Made by a program: the position numbers and the translations under genes. Of a stretch of DNA of 64,000 nucleotides, positions 1-8,375 are shown in pieces. The notes below the pieces were generated by a model. It had not been told where the DNA came from and searched no databases. It saw only the letters and a list, made by a program, of their open reading frames with translations. Origin of the DNA: Thiobacillus sp. Its GTDB lineage: Bacteria; Pseudomonadota; Gammaproteobacteria; Burkholderiales; Thiobacillaceae. Position 1 is the first letter of the stretch. Each line of letters opens with the position of its first letter. The stretch covers positions 124,001-188,000 of the forward strand of contig NZ_JAUYRI010000013.1 in assembly GCF_030696885.1 (NCBI RefSeq), given 5' to 3'.

Positions 1-236
1 GCGAAATCCAGCCTGCCTGCTACCACCCGGTCGGTCGTTTCGTTGGCAGTGCGGCCGATATGCAATTCGAGCGACACGCCCGAGCGGGCGGACACATAGT
101 TCAATATGGGATTCCAGTATGCCGCGGTCGCCTGCAGGCTGCGCTGATTGAGTACGCCAAAGGCGTAGGGAGCGGCACTCGCAAGCGGGGCCGCCGTGCC
201 CAGCACGAGCGCCAGGCACAACCAGATTCTCCTCAT
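1..236 (-). CDS. PhnD-like periplasmic substrate-binding protein, N-terminal part only
   Basis: The reading frame starts at an ATG at 236 and runs off the left edge of the window, so only about 78 residues are visible. It opens with a signal peptide (MRRIWLCLALVLGTAAPLAS, then cleavage near ASA-AP). The mature start (YAFGVLNQRS, then a YWNPILNYV segment, then GRTANETTDRVVAGRLDF) resembles the start of phosphate/phosphonate ABC-type binding proteins of the PhnD family (PF12974). In betaproteobacteria such domains also occur as orphan exported proteins or as sensor domains of signalling proteins, so the ligand and full architecture cannot be judged. The gene diverges from corA. Confidence 0.7.
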   Translation of the reverse strand, partial: MRRIWLCLALVLGTAAPLASAAPYAFGVLNQRSLQATAAYWNPILNYVSARSGVSLELHIGRTANETTDRVVAGRLDF

Positions 237-282
237 GGTGGCTCCGTGTAGTTTGTTTGGTATGTAGGGAGGCATTGTTTTT

Positions 283-1401
283 ATGCCGGGAGTGTACCGT
301 GACGCCCCGCTGTTTTCCAAGCGTCACTGCCCGTTTCTCCCTGTTCCCGGGTCCCCGCGCATGCGCGGATCGGCATCCGCTCGGCGTTGCGCATACGGGC
401 TAGAATTCAGCTTCTCCTCCACTTTGCTGCCAGGGATCATCATCGACTGCCTGCTCTTTCGCGACTCGACCTACCAGGCGATTGAATTCGAAGACATCAG
501 CGACCATGTCGGCCAGCCTGATCGTTTTGTCTGGGTCGAACTCAAATCCCCCGATACCCACACCATCACGCGTCTGGGCGACGAACTCGGCCTGCATGCG
601 CTGGCGCTGGAAGATGCCATCTCCATCCATCAACGTTCCAAGCTCGAGGAATACGACAAACACGTTTTCATCGCCACGCGCACCGTACAGATGTGGGAAT
701 CGCGGATGGAACTCGGCGAGACGCACCTGTTTGTCGGCAGCAATTACGTCATCGCCATCCGCCACGACAACGGCGCGAGTTACCAGCGGGTGGTCGACCG
801 TCTGCAGCGCCGTCCCGGCGGCGTCCAGGCGGCCACGCCGTACGCGCTGTATCTGGTGCTCGACCTCATCGTCGACCTGTTCAGGCCGGTGATCGAAAGC
901 ATGCAGGATCGCTTCCAGTTTCTCGAAAGCCAGCTGATGGGCGGGGAACAGTCCGGCCGCGAAATCCTGGAGCGGCTGTACGAAATGAAACGCGACCTGA
1001 CCTTGTTGCGCGACGTCGCCGAACCGATGCAGGACATCACCCAGGACCTGATCCGCCTGCATCCCGCGCTGTCCCCCAAGGAACTCAGGGCGTACTACCG
1101 CGACATCCACGACCATGCGGTGCGTGTGTCGGCTGCGATCGATCGCCTGCGGATGTCGGCCTCGGACGCGATGCAGTTCCATCTCGCCTCGCTGTCGCTG
1201 AAGCAGAACGAATCGGTGCAGAAGCTGGCCGGCTGGGGTGCGCTGCTAGCGCTGCCCACGGTGGTGTTCAGCCTGTATGGAATGAACTTCGAATTCATGC
1301 CGGAACTGGAATGGCCTTGGGCCTACCCGACCCTGCTGCTGACCACCGGTGCAGCGATGCTGGTGCTGTATCGGCGGCTGAAACGGCGTGGCTGGCTCTA
1401 G
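283..1401 (+). CDS. corA: CorA-family magnesium/divalent cation transporter
   Basis: This is a CorA-type inner-membrane channel for Mg2+ (or Co2+/Ni2+). It has a long soluble N-terminal part rich in charged helices. The family signature YGMN sits at residues 332-335 of the 372-residue reading, between the last two transmembrane segments, and is followed by the acidic loop FEFMPELE and a short basic tail. The start is uncertain. The ATG at 283 has a GGGAGG ribosome site 10 nt upstream, but the family usually begins near IIIDCLLFRD, which corresponds to a TTG at 424; another ATG is at 361. The first 47 or so residues look non-conserved, so a later start is plausible. Confidence 0.88.
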   Translation: MPGVYRDAPLFSKRHCPFLPVPGSPRMRGSASARRCAYGLEFSFSSTLLPGIIIDCLLFRDSTYQAIEFEDISDHVGQPDRFVWVELKSPDTHTITRLGDELGLHALALEDAISIHQRSKLEEYDKHVFIATRTVQMWESRMELGETHLFVGSNYVIAIRHDNGASYQRVVDRLQRRPGGVQAATPYALYLVLDLIVDLFRPVIESMQDRFQFLESQLMGGEQSGREILERLYEMKRDLTLLRDVAEPMQDITQDLIRLHPALSPKELRAYYRDIHDHAVRVSAAIDRLRMSASDAMQFHLASLSLKQNESVQKLAGWGALLALPTVVFSLYGMNFEFMPELEWPWAYPTLLLTTGAAMLVLYRRLKRRGWL

Positions 1402-1413
1402 TGTCGAAATAAC

Positions 1414-2592
1414 TTACTTGCGCACGGCCCGCGCGTAACGGACGCGCGTGCCGGCCACCTCGTCGCGGTCGAGCCACACCACATGCAGCGCACCGCCGGC
1501 ATCCAGCGCGGCCACCGGGTCGGAGTGCGCGCCCGGGCCATGCGCCGACGGAACGGTAAAGTCGTCGCCAAACGCCTCTCCATTCCATTCGGACAGCCAC
1601 ACGTCCGGCGTGCCGTCGCGGGCGTCGTCCCACAACACCACCAGACGGCCGCTGGCGTCGCTGACGACCCCTGCATGCCATTGCGCCATGTTGTCGCCGA
1701 AATTGTCCTGCACCCGGATGTTCTTGCCGAAGCGACGCGTGCCGGGGTCGAATGCGGCAAAGACGTCATAGCCGGACAGGAAATCACGCTTGTCGAGCCA
1801 CACCGCGACGACGCCCCGTTCGCCCCAGGGCGCCAGCGTCGGTCGCATCGCGCCGGTGCCTGCGCCCAGTCCATCCACACTACCGCTGCGGTGATCGGTC
1901 AGCCGCGCAGGTGCCGCAAAGCTGCGGCCGTCGCTGCTGTGACTCACCATCGGCACAGTATGGCGATAGCGACGGTCCTCCCACGCCACCGTCAGGGTGC
2001 CATCGCCCGCCACCGCCAGCGCCGGCCAGCCCTGTTCGTCGATCGGCTGCGCCGCTTCGACCGGTTGAACCGACTTCACGGAGAGCGTGTCACCCCGCAG
2101 CGCCAGATTGGCGACGACGATGCGCTTGAAGCGGCCCGCCTGCTCGGCCCAGGCTGCATACATGGCATTGCCACGGCCGCCCAGCGTCACCTGCGCCGCG
2201 GCGGCCTTCGACAGATGCAGCGGCGTGCCGCCGGGCAGCAGCTGCACCTGTATCACGCCGGCCTCTTCCCACGCCGCCACAAAGCGGCCGCCGCCGAGCG
2301 CCAGCACTACCGGCTCATAGCATTCCTTTTGGCTCAACTGGATTTCGGGCTGGAATTGCGCCGCCGTGGCGGGCTTCAGTGCCAGATAGCACTGCGGGCT
2401 GCCGCTGCGGTTGTCTTCCCACACCACGCCGACAGTGTCGCCCGAGACAGCAATGCCCTGGCGGTTGGCCGACTCGATATGCGGGAAAATCGCTGCGCCC
2501 TGCGCCGAGTTGACCGTCAGCGGCGCGCTCCATTCCCACGTGGCGTGCGCCGGCCACGCCAGCACCGCCAGCAGCAGCGCTGCCGCCCTCAC
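1414..2592 (-). CDS. exported protein with BNR/sialidase-like repeats, unknown function
   Basis: This 392-residue protein starts at a GTG (2592) that overlaps the stop of the upstream thioredoxin-like gene by 4 bp (GTGA), so the two are translationally coupled. The start gives a signal peptide (VRAAALLLAVLAWPAHA). The mature protein contains recurring blades of the type VVWEDNRSG, AVAWEDRRYR, VAVWLDKRD, VVLWDDARDG and VVWLDRDE. Each is an aromatic-Asp pair ending a beta strand, as in BNR or Asp-box beta-propellers of sialidases and related proteins. No catalytic set of a true sialidase can be assigned. It is probably periplasmic or surface-exposed. The thioredoxin-like partner could help it fold, but it has few cysteines. 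Confidence 0.75.
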   Translation of the reverse strand: MRAAALLLAVLAWPAHATWEWSAPLTVNSAQGAAIFPHIESANRQGIAVSGDTVGVVWEDNRSGSPQCYLALKPATAAQFQPEIQLSQKECYEPVVLALGGGRFVAAWEEAGVIQVQLLPGGTPLHLSKAAAAQVTLGGRGNAMYAAWAEQAGRFKRIVVANLALRGDTLSVKSVQPVEAAQPIDEQGWPALAVAGDGTLTVAWEDRRYRHTVPMVSHSSDGRSFAAPARLTDHRSGSVDGLGAGTGAMRPTLAPWGERGVVAVWLDKRDFLSGYDVFAAFDPGTRRFGKNIRVQDNFGDNMAQWHAGVVSDASGRLVVLWDDARDGTPDVWLSEWNGEAFGDDFTVPSAHGPGAHSDPVAALDAGGALHVVWLDRDEVAGTRVRYARAVRK

Positions 2593-3080
2593 GATTTGCT
2601 GCCCAGGAATTCGAGCAGAGTCTTCTGCTTGTAATGCCCGCCCCGCACGTAGCTGTCGTAATCCTGGAAATCCTTCACTGTCTTGAAGCCGGGCGCCTGG
2701 AAAATCTTCTCGCCCTGCGGCGTCAGGTAGACGAACAGCGGCGTGGCGAAAGCCTGCAGCCGCACACCCAGCTCCGCCTCGGTGATGCGCTCGCCGGAAG
2801 GCAGCGTCAGCCGCTTGCCCGACTCGGCATCGACATACACCAGCGCATAGTTGTCGCTGTACAGCTTTTTCAGTCCGGCGTCGGAGAAGGTTTTCTTGTT
2901 GGTGTGGTCGCACCACGCGCAGCCGTAGCGCCCGAAGTACAGAAAGATCGGTTTGCCGCTTGCCTTCGCAGCTTTCAGACCGGCGTCGAAGTCGACAAAC
3001 GGATAGCCCTTCGGCGGATCGGCCAGGGCCGTGCCCGCCCACAACAAGCTCGCGGCCAGCAGGGTTTGAATCAGTTTCAT
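2589..3080 (-). CDS. periplasmic thioredoxin-fold protein
   Basis: This is a 163-residue exported thioredoxin-like protein. The signal peptide is MKLIQTLLAASLLWAGTALA. The redox motif is C54-A-W-C57 in the context YFGRYGCAWCDHTNKKTF, as in the thioredoxin_7/SoxW-like group of thiol reductases that act on periplasmic partners. A cis-Pro candidate is in FATPLFVYL. The ATG at 3080 was chosen because GGAG lies 8 nt upstream; an ATG at 3086 is too close to it. The gene leads a two-gene unit with the propeller-like protein and diverges from mogA, with about 84 bp between the starts. Confidence 0.82.
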   Translation of the reverse strand: MKLIQTLLAASLLWAGTALADPPKGYPFVDFDAGLKAAKASGKPIFLYFGRYGCAWCDHTNKKTFSDAGLKKLYSDNYALVYVDAESGKRLTLPSGERITEAELGVRLQAFATPLFVYLTPQGEKIFQAPGFKTVKDFQDYDSYVRGGHYKQKTLLEFLGSKS

Positions 3081-3164
3081 GTGCATGTCTCCAGTCAGCT
3101 GCTTCTCATTCTGATAAATTGGGCCATTCGTGCAAGCCCATTTTCCAACTACTTTTCCGAACAT

Positions 3165-3719
3165 ATGAACTATGACACCGTTCGCATCGGCCTGGTTTCG
3201 ATCAGCGACCGCGCCAGCACAGGTATATACGAGGACAAGGGCCTGCCGGCGCTCGAAGCCTGGTTCGGCGAAGTTCTGGCCAATCCCGTGACGTTCGTCA
3301 GCCGGCTGATTCCCGACGAGCAGGCGCAGATCGAGGCGACGCTGATCGAACTGGCCGACGCCGAGCACTGTTCGCTGATCCTCACCACCGGCGGAACCGG
3401 CCCGGCGCCGCGCGATGTCACGCCCGAGGCGACGCTGGCGGTGGCGCACAAGGTGCTGCCCGGCTTCGGCGAGCAGATGCGCGCGGTGTCGCTGCAATAC
3501 GTGCCGACCGCGATCCTGTCGCGCCAGGTCGGCGTCACCCGCGGCGCCAGCCTGATTCTCAATCTTCCGGGCCAGCCCAAGGCGATCAAGGAAACGCTCG
3601 ACGGCATTTTCGCTGCCGTGCCCTATTGCATCGACCTCATAGGCGGGCCCTATCTCGAAGCGCTGCCCGGCACGATCGCCGTGTTCCGCCCCAAATCCGC
3701 GCTGAGGATCCGCACATGA
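3165..3719 (+). CDS. mogA: molybdopterin adenylyltransferase MogA
   Basis: MogA activates molybdopterin by adenylation before molybdate insertion during molybdenum cofactor synthesis in the cytoplasm. The 184-residue protein has the family start (RIGLVSISDRAS, then a GIYEDKGLPAL segment) and the nucleotide/MPT-binding loop TTGGTG at residues 74-79 followed by PAPRDVTPEAT, as in the MoaB/Mog fold (PF00994). The MogA-type loop between these motifs favours MogA over MoaB. The start is the ATG at 3165 in CATATGAAC. Its stop overlaps the start of the EI24-domain gene (ATGA), so the two are probably co-transcribed. Confidence 0.9.
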   Translation: MNYDTVRIGLVSISDRASTGIYEDKGLPALEAWFGEVLANPVTFVSRLIPDEQAQIEATLIELADAEHCSLILTTGGTGPAPRDVTPEATLAVAHKVLPGFGEQMRAVSLQYVPTAILSRQVGVTRGASLILNLPGQPKAIKETLDGIFAAVPYCIDLIGGPYLEALPGTIAVFRPKSALRIRT

Positions 3720-4429
3720 GCGCGATCATCGACGCCGTTGCACGGGCCCTGCGCGATCTGTTCAGCCTGCGCGTGCTGTGGGTCGTGGTGTGGCCGATGC
3801 TGGTGGCGATCCTGCTGTGGCTGGTATTGGGGGTAACGTTCTGGAGCACCTTCTCCGGCTGGCTCACGCAGGGGCTCGACGCGATCGGCATCCAGACCTG
3901 GCTGGCCGAGATCGAGCCGGTGTGGATCGCGAACGGCATCCAGCTGCTGCTGCACCTGATGCTGTTCGTGCCGGCGGTGATGCTGACCGCGCTCGTCATT
4001 ACCGCGCTGTTCGGCATGCCTGCTCTGATCCGCGTGGTGGCCGAGCGCGACTATCCCGACCTCGGCCGCGAAAACGGCGGTGGCATGATCGGCAGCGTGT
4101 GGAATGCGGGCATCGCGATCATCGTGTTCATCGTGTTGTGGGTGGTGACCCTGCCGCTGTGGCTGATCGGGGTCGGCGTCCTCGTACCCTTCGTGGCCGC
4201 CGCCTACCTGAACCAGCGCCTGTTCCGCTACGACGCCATCGCAGAACACGCCAGCGCCGATGAAATGCAGCGGCTGTTCAAGCAGGAACGCGGGGGCTGG
4301 TGGGGACTGGGCGTGCTGACAGGACTGCTGCAGTTCGTCCCGTTGCTTAACCTGCTGGCGCCGGTCATCGCCGCGCTGGCCTTCATCCATTTCGGCCTTG
4401 CGCGCCTGGCGCGGCTACGCGCCGTTTAA
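3716..4429 (+). CDS. EI24-domain inner-membrane protein
   Basis: This 237-residue polytopic protein has at least five hydrophobic segments, roughly at residues 18-35, 65-95, 115-135, 140-160 and 195-220. The pattern, including the LINxRLFRYDAIAEHAS-like stretch after the fourth segment, matches the EI24/CysZ superfamily (PF07264) as found in betaproteobacteria. CysZ members move sulfate inward, but most EI24 proteins of this length are uncharacterised, so I do not assign a substrate. The start overlaps the mogA stop (ATGA). The last codons and stop are repeated imperfectly just downstream (see the repeat at 4409-4481). Confidence 0.78.
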   Translation: MSAIIDAVARALRDLFSLRVLWVVVWPMLVAILLWLVLGVTFWSTFSGWLTQGLDAIGIQTWLAEIEPVWIANGIQLLLHLMLFVPAVMLTALVITALFGMPALIRVVAERDYPDLGRENGGGMIGSVWNAGIAIIVFIVLWVVTLPLWLIGVGVLVPFVAAAYLNQRLFRYDAIAEHASADEMQRLFKQERGGWWGLGVLTGLLQFVPLLNLLAPVIAALAFIHFGLARLARLRAV

Positions 4430-4481
4430 ATTCAGCGCGGTTACGCGCCGTTTAATTCAGCGCGGCTGCGCGGTTTAATCG
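4409..4481. repeat. imperfect tandem triplication of a gene's 3' end including its stop codon
   Basis: The last codons of the EI24-domain gene (GCGCGGCTACGCGCCGTTTAA at its end) are followed by two more imperfect copies of about 25 and 22 bp, each again ending in GTTTAA. The copies start near 4409, 4435 and 4460. Only the first copy is coding. It looks like local slippage or duplication. The arms can also form short GCGCGG/CCGCGC hairpins, so the array may help terminate the two convergent units that meet here. Confidence 0.7.
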
Positions 4482-5275
4482 CCCCCACCAAAACGCCGGC
4501 GGAAGCCTTCGTCGAAATTGAGTTCGTGGGCGGTCATCGAACCGATCACGCATTCCTCAAGACTCGGCGGCATCACCAGCCGTCCGGCGGCATTCACCAG
4601 CCGCCCCGCCATGATTTCAGCTGCGCGGCGCGGCATCAGCTGCGGCAACTCGGGATCGGCATAACCCTGTGGATAGACCGGCCGGCCTTCGGCATCGTAT
4701 TTGTCGGTCGCCCCCAGCGTATGCAGCAACTCGTGCGCAATGACGATGTTGTTCTGCCGCGTTTGCCGCGGGTCGGCAAACGCGTGCACCACGCCGATCA
4801 GGCCTTTCTGCAGCCCCAGCGAATGTTCCAGCGCCACGCCATCCTGCGGCGCGTGATACAGCACGAACAGTTTGACCGTTCCCAGCTGCGGCAACAGCTG
4901 GCCCGATTGTTGGTATACCCACCAGCGCAGCTGCAGGCTCCAGTAAATGGTTTTCAGCACGCTGCCGTCGCGCGGCGGCGCGGGCGGCTGCTCATCCAGC
5001 GCCGGCAACAGCGTCAACTGCATCGCGGGCGACAGCTTCAATCCGTAGCGCGCTGCCTCACGTTCCAGAAACGCATTGATGTCGTCGAAATCGCTTTCAT
5101 GCAAGGTGCGAATTGTCTCGGCTGCCTGCTGCGAGCCATCGCCGTTGATCGGGATCACAGCCACATCCAGCGGTGCGCGCCAGCTGCGTACCAGCGACTG
5201 TTCCAGCCAGGTCAAACTCACAGCGGCGGCCAGCACGCCCAGCAGGAGCAGGATGCGAATTCGGCGAAAAGTCAT
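4475..5275 (-). CDS. membrane-anchored putative zinc metalloprotease (HExxH)
   Basis: This is a 266-residue protein with one N-terminal hydrophobic segment (residues 7-23), so it is anchored in or exported across the inner membrane. Residues 181-191 read HELLHTLGATD, an HExxHxxGxxD zinc-protease motif with two His ligands, a catalytic Glu and a third Asp ligand typical of gluzincin/metzincin-like proteins. The sequence around it (IVIAHELLHTLGATDKYD, then PVYPQGYADP) recurs in uncharacterised proteobacterial proteins. No known protease family could be named. The start at 5275 fits the signal segment; ATGs at 5308 and 5371 would add arginine-rich residues. It is divergent from the large operon that begins at 5466. 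Confidence 0.72.
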   Translation of the reverse strand: MTFRRIRILLLLGVLAAAVSLTWLEQSLVRSWRAPLDVAVIPINGDGSQQAAETIRTLHESDFDDINAFLEREAARYGLKLSPAMQLTLLPALDEQPPAPPRDGSVLKTIYWSLQLRWWVYQQSGQLLPQLGTVKLFVLYHAPQDGVALEHSLGLQKGLIGVVHAFADPRQTRQNNIVIAHELLHTLGATDKYDAEGRPVYPQGYADPELPQLMPRRAAEIMAGRLVNAAGRLVMPPSLEECVIGSMTAHELNFDEGFRRRFGGGD

Positions 5276-5354
5276 GGCTATCCGGCGGCGAAGAAAGGGG
5301 TGCGTCATTATCGTCGAGGCGGGCAGCGACTTGAAAGGACGCCGGACAGGGCCA

Positions 5355-5400
5355 GTAGGACCAAAGTCCACTATTTCAAGTGTGATACCCGGCGTATGGT
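5355..5400 (+). promoter_or_regulatory. GACCAARGTC-box promoter A, for the 5466-14794 operon
   Basis: The 18-bp box occupies 5355-5372 with core GGACCAAAGTCC (5358-5369). A -10 hexamer TATGGT lies at 5395-5400, exactly 27 nt after the last C of the GTC core. The predicted transcription start is near 5407, about 59 bp before the first gene. No TTGACA-like -35 is present. This is one of nine copies with the same geometry in the window. Confidence 0.72.
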
Positions 5401-5465
5401 GAGCCCGTAAAGCTGCCCACAGGGCAGTGCTCCACTGACGAAGCTTGCGCCAACCGACTTGCTGA

Positions 5466-6632
5466 ATGATGGAAGAATCCGGGAGATTTGATAATTTTTC
5501 GCTGCTCGGTGGCCCGCTTCACCGGCTGGGGCACCGCGTGGGCCTGGTCCGCGACGAAACCAACACCGTCAGGTTGGGGCTGGCGCTCGGCGTGATTCCC
5601 TGGCTCATCCTGATGGTGCTGGCACTCATCGAGGGCGCTGGTCATCAGATATTTTCCCCCTCGGTGATCGGCGTACATGCGCGCCTGCTGCTGGCCATTC
5701 CCCTGTTCTTCCTGTGCGAATCGCTGCTGGCCCCGAGATTGGACATGTTTGTCCGCACGATTATCCGTTCCGAAGTCGTGCCTCTCCATGCGCAACCAGC
5801 CCTGGAAGCCGAGATCGCCCGCATCCATCGATGGAAGGATTCCTGGGTGCCGGATACGGTGAGTTTGCTGGCAGCCATCGTGTTTTCGGTGTTCGCCTCG
5901 CAGCTACACATTTCCGGCACGACAGCCGCCTACGACCCGAGCCGCGCCGCGCCCGAGATGATGCTGGCGGCCCAGTGGTATCTGATCGTCTGTCTGACCC
6001 TGTTCCGCTTCCTGATGCTTCGCTGGCTCTGGCGGCTGGGCCTCTGGTGTTTTTTCCTCTGGCGCGTATCCAGACTCGATCTTCAGCTCACGCCGACCCA
6101 TCCCGATGGAACCGCCGGCCTCGGCTACCTGGAAGTGGTGCATGCGCATTTCACGCCCTTGATCCTGGCGATCTCGCTGGTTCAGGCCGCCATGCTGGCG
6201 GAGGAACTGTCCAGTGGCATGGCGAGTTTCGAAGCCATTTACCCCGCTTTCGCGCTAGTTCTGATGGCCGTCGCAGTGCTGTTCCTCGGCCCCATGTTCA
6301 TTCTCACGCCCAGGCTCTGGGCCAGCCGGGTGAAGGGCCTGAGCGACTACATGGTGTTCGGCTCGAGTTACGTGAATGGCTTCAACAGCAAATGGCTGGG
6401 CAAGGGCGAGCCCGACCGGGAACCCCTGCTGGGCACATCCGACCTGCAGTCCCTGGCCGATCTGGGCAACAGCATCAGTGTTGTCAGAGAGATGCGCGTC
6501 GTTCCGATCAGCCTGTTTTTAGTGAAGGACTATGTGCTCGTTGCGCTGCTGCCATTTCTGCCGCTGCTCCTGTTCAAGTATCCGGTTGCCGATCTGGCCG
6601 AGAAGTTCTTCGCGAGATTGACCGGTTTATGA
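5466..6632 (+). CDS. multi-pass inner-membrane protein, unknown function
   Basis: First gene of the long operon driven by box promoter A. The 388-residue protein has about six or seven hydrophobic segments (roughly residues 38-58, 72-90, 130-150, 172-205, 235-255, 262-285 and 355-375). Soluble parts include IRSEVVPLHAQPALEAEI and a cytoplasmic loop VSRLDLQLTPTHPDGTAGLG. The aromatic-rich LTPTHPDGTAGLG motif is shared by a family of uncharacterised proteobacterial membrane proteins. No enzyme or transporter motif was seen. The start is unclear: ATG at 5466 or 5469, without a good ribosome site. Confidence 0.72.
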   Translation: MMEESGRFDNFSLLGGPLHRLGHRVGLVRDETNTVRLGLALGVIPWLILMVLALIEGAGHQIFSPSVIGVHARLLLAIPLFFLCESLLAPRLDMFVRTIIRSEVVPLHAQPALEAEIARIHRWKDSWVPDTVSLLAAIVFSVFASQLHISGTTAAYDPSRAAPEMMLAAQWYLIVCLTLFRFLMLRWLWRLGLWCFFLWRVSRLDLQLTPTHPDGTAGLGYLEVVHAHFTPLILAISLVQAAMLAEELSSGMASFEAIYPAFALVLMAVAVLFLGPMFILTPRLWASRVKGLSDYMVFGSSYVNGFNSKWLGKGEPDREPLLGTSDLQSLADLGNSISVVREMRVVPISLFLVKDYVLVALLPFLPLLLFKYPVADLAEKFFARLTGL

Positions 6633-6734
6633 GCGCAGTAGCAAGCAGACTTGCTGCAGCGTGCGATCGGGAGCGCCCCGGCCGGGAATGCGTACGCAAT
6701 CCCGTTTGTTCAAACATTCCAACAGGAGGTTTTC

Positions 6735-7220
6735 ATGGGTACCCAGACGCCGGAATCGCCTGAGCAAGTAACGAAAGAGCAAACCGACCTCGGCGACGGG
6801 CATGCCGTTCAGGTCAAGGTCACGACCAAGGTCGTGAAGTCGTCCAGCGAACTGGCGGCAGACCGGACCGACCTCGCGACGGGACGCACCCTGATGGCCA
6901 TGGACCGCTCCCTGATGGCGTGGATCCGGACCTCGCTTTCCATGATCAGTTTCGGTTTCACCATCTACAAGGTCCTTCAGGGTTTTCAGGAAAGCGGAGA
7001 CGTCATCCCGCATGGCTACAGCCCCCGCACGGTCGGCCTGTTCCTGACCGGGCTGGGCACGGTCGCGATGGTGGCCGGCACCGTCGAGTATTTCGAGCGG
7101 CTCAAAATCCTCCGCGAATATCACACCGTCAAAACCTGGCGGGCCAGCCTCGTCATGGCCGTGATCATGTCCGCCGTGGGCCTGTTAGTGTTTCTGAGCA
7201 TCATCGCCAAGCTGCTCTGA
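6735..7220 (+). CDS. DUF202 (YidH-type) membrane protein
   Basis: This is a 161-residue protein with a strong ribosome site (AGGAGG 6 nt before the ATG at 6735). After a polar N-terminus of about 50 residues comes the DUF202 signature (TLMAMDRSLMAWIRTSLSM), which carries the ER/DR-xLLAWxRT-type motif, and then three transmembrane segments (about 72-88, 98-118 and 138-158). DUF202 proteins in yeast (VTC) and bacteria sit in the membrane; their bacterial role is not known. It is the second gene of the box-A operon. Confidence 0.85.
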   Translation: MGTQTPESPEQVTKEQTDLGDGHAVQVKVTTKVVKSSSELAADRTDLATGRTLMAMDRSLMAWIRTSLSMISFGFTIYKVLQGFQESGDVIPHGYSPRTVGLFLTGLGTVAMVAGTVEYFERLKILREYHTVKTWRASLVMAVIMSAVGLLVFLSIIAKLL

Positions 7221-7222
7221 AC

Positions 7223-7966
7223 ATGGCTGTGGAATCTGGCGCGATCATCGAAACCGGCTTGGCGGCGCTGCTGTTCGCCGCCACCTTCCTGGTAGGCGGT
7301 CGCGTTCATCCCTTCCGCTCGCTGGTGCGCGACCGCCGTAGCGTCGTGTCCTTCGGCGCCGGCATGTCCGCCGCCTACGTGTTCGTGCATCTGCTGCCGG
7401 AATTGAGCGAGGTGCGTCACCACTTTGTAGAATCGGTCGATGCGCCCCTGCGCTTCGAGGGTATGGGTGTCTACTTTCTCGCACTGGTCGGATTCCTGGT
7501 GTTCTACGGCCTCGACCACCTGCGTGCGCAGTTGCGCAAACCGCTCGCAGGCGAACATTCCGCGCTGAGCTTCAGGCTGCATGTCGGCGGCTTTGCCGCG
7601 TATGCCGGGCTGGTGTCCTACCTGCTCGTGAACAGCCTGGGCGAAACGTCGACCTCCACCGCTCTGTATGCGGTCGCGATCGCCTTCCATTTTCTGTCGG
7701 TGGAGTACGCCCTGCGGCGCGAATACGGCGCTGCGTTCGAACGCTCCGGACGCTTCGTGCTCGCCGGCATGTCCATCCTCGGCTGGGCCGTCGGGCTGCT
7801 GTTCGCGATGCCGCCCTATGTCCTGGCCTTGCTCGTCGCCTTCCTCTCGGGGGCCATCATCATGAACAGCCTCATCATGGAATTGCCCTCCGATCAGGAC
7901 GGGCGCTTTCTGCCATTCGTCGCCGGCGGAGTCGCGTACGGCTTGCTTTTGTTGCCATTGAGTTGA
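7223..7966 (+). CDS. ZIP-like polytopic membrane protein
   Basis: This 247-residue protein has about eight hydrophobic segments and starts 2 nt after the DUF202 stop. The motif AAYVFVHLLPEL at residues 50-61 (a His and Glu in a membrane helix) and the later NSLIMELP near the C-terminus recall the metal-binding helices of ZIP-family metal permeases. The usual HNxxD/HExPHE pairs are not both visible, so transport of zinc or iron is only a possibility. Third gene of the operon. Confidence 0.65.
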   Translation: MAVESGAIIETGLAALLFAATFLVGGRVHPFRSLVRDRRSVVSFGAGMSAAYVFVHLLPELSEVRHHFVESVDAPLRFEGMGVYFLALVGFLVFYGLDHLRAQLRKPLAGEHSALSFRLHVGGFAAYAGLVSYLLVNSLGETSTSTALYAVAIAFHFLSVEYALRREYGAAFERSGRFVLAGMSILGWAVGLLFAMPPYVLALLVAFLSGAIIMNSLIMELPSDQDGRFLPFVAGGVAYGLLLLPLS

Positions 7967-7981
7967 AAGGGAGAGTTAGAG

Positions 7982-8359
7982 ATGGAAGAAATCTGGATGC
8001 GTATCGTGGAGAATCTCAATGACCGGGTCAGCGGACCGATGAAGTTCCGGCTGCTGCTGCAGCCGGCCATGGCCGCATTCTTTGCCGTCCGTTCGGGATT
8101 GCTGGATGCCAGGACGGGCAAGCCTCCCTATTTCTGGTCCCTCGTGACCGATCCGGCCCATCGGACCGACATGCTCAAGGACGGCTGGAAGAGCGTCAGC
8201 AAGGTCTTCCTCATCGCGCTGGCGCTCGATGTCATCTACCAGGTCATCGTGCTCAAGTTCGTGTATCCGGGCGAGGCGATCTTCGTCGCGTTCGTGCTGG
8301 CGATCCTGCCCTACCTGATCCTGCGCGGCCTGGTCACGCGCATTGCCCGCAAGAAATGA
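7982..8359 (+). CDS. small membrane protein, unknown function
   Basis: This is a 125-residue protein with a GGGAG ribosome site 7 nt before the ATG at 7982. The N-terminus MEEIWMRIVENLNDRVSGPMKFRLLLQPAMAAF is amphipathic, and two clear transmembrane segments lie at about 77-92 and 98-117, ending in a basic tail. Similar short proteins are found beside transporters in proteobacteria but carry no assigned function. Fourth gene of the operon, 15 bp after the previous stop. Confidence 0.68.
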   Translation: MEEIWMRIVENLNDRVSGPMKFRLLLQPAMAAFFAVRSGLLDARTGKPPYFWSLVTDPAHRTDMLKDGWKSVSKVFLIALALDVIYQVIVLKFVYPGEAIFVAFVLAILPYLILRGLVTRIARKK

Positions 8360-8375
8360 ATTCAGCGGCGCAACA

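Noticed and set aside
400-1182. Long minus-strand reading frame of 260 codons opposite corA
   Set aside because: It is a shadow of the corA gene in GC-rich DNA: no ribosome site, no known motif, biased residue make-up.
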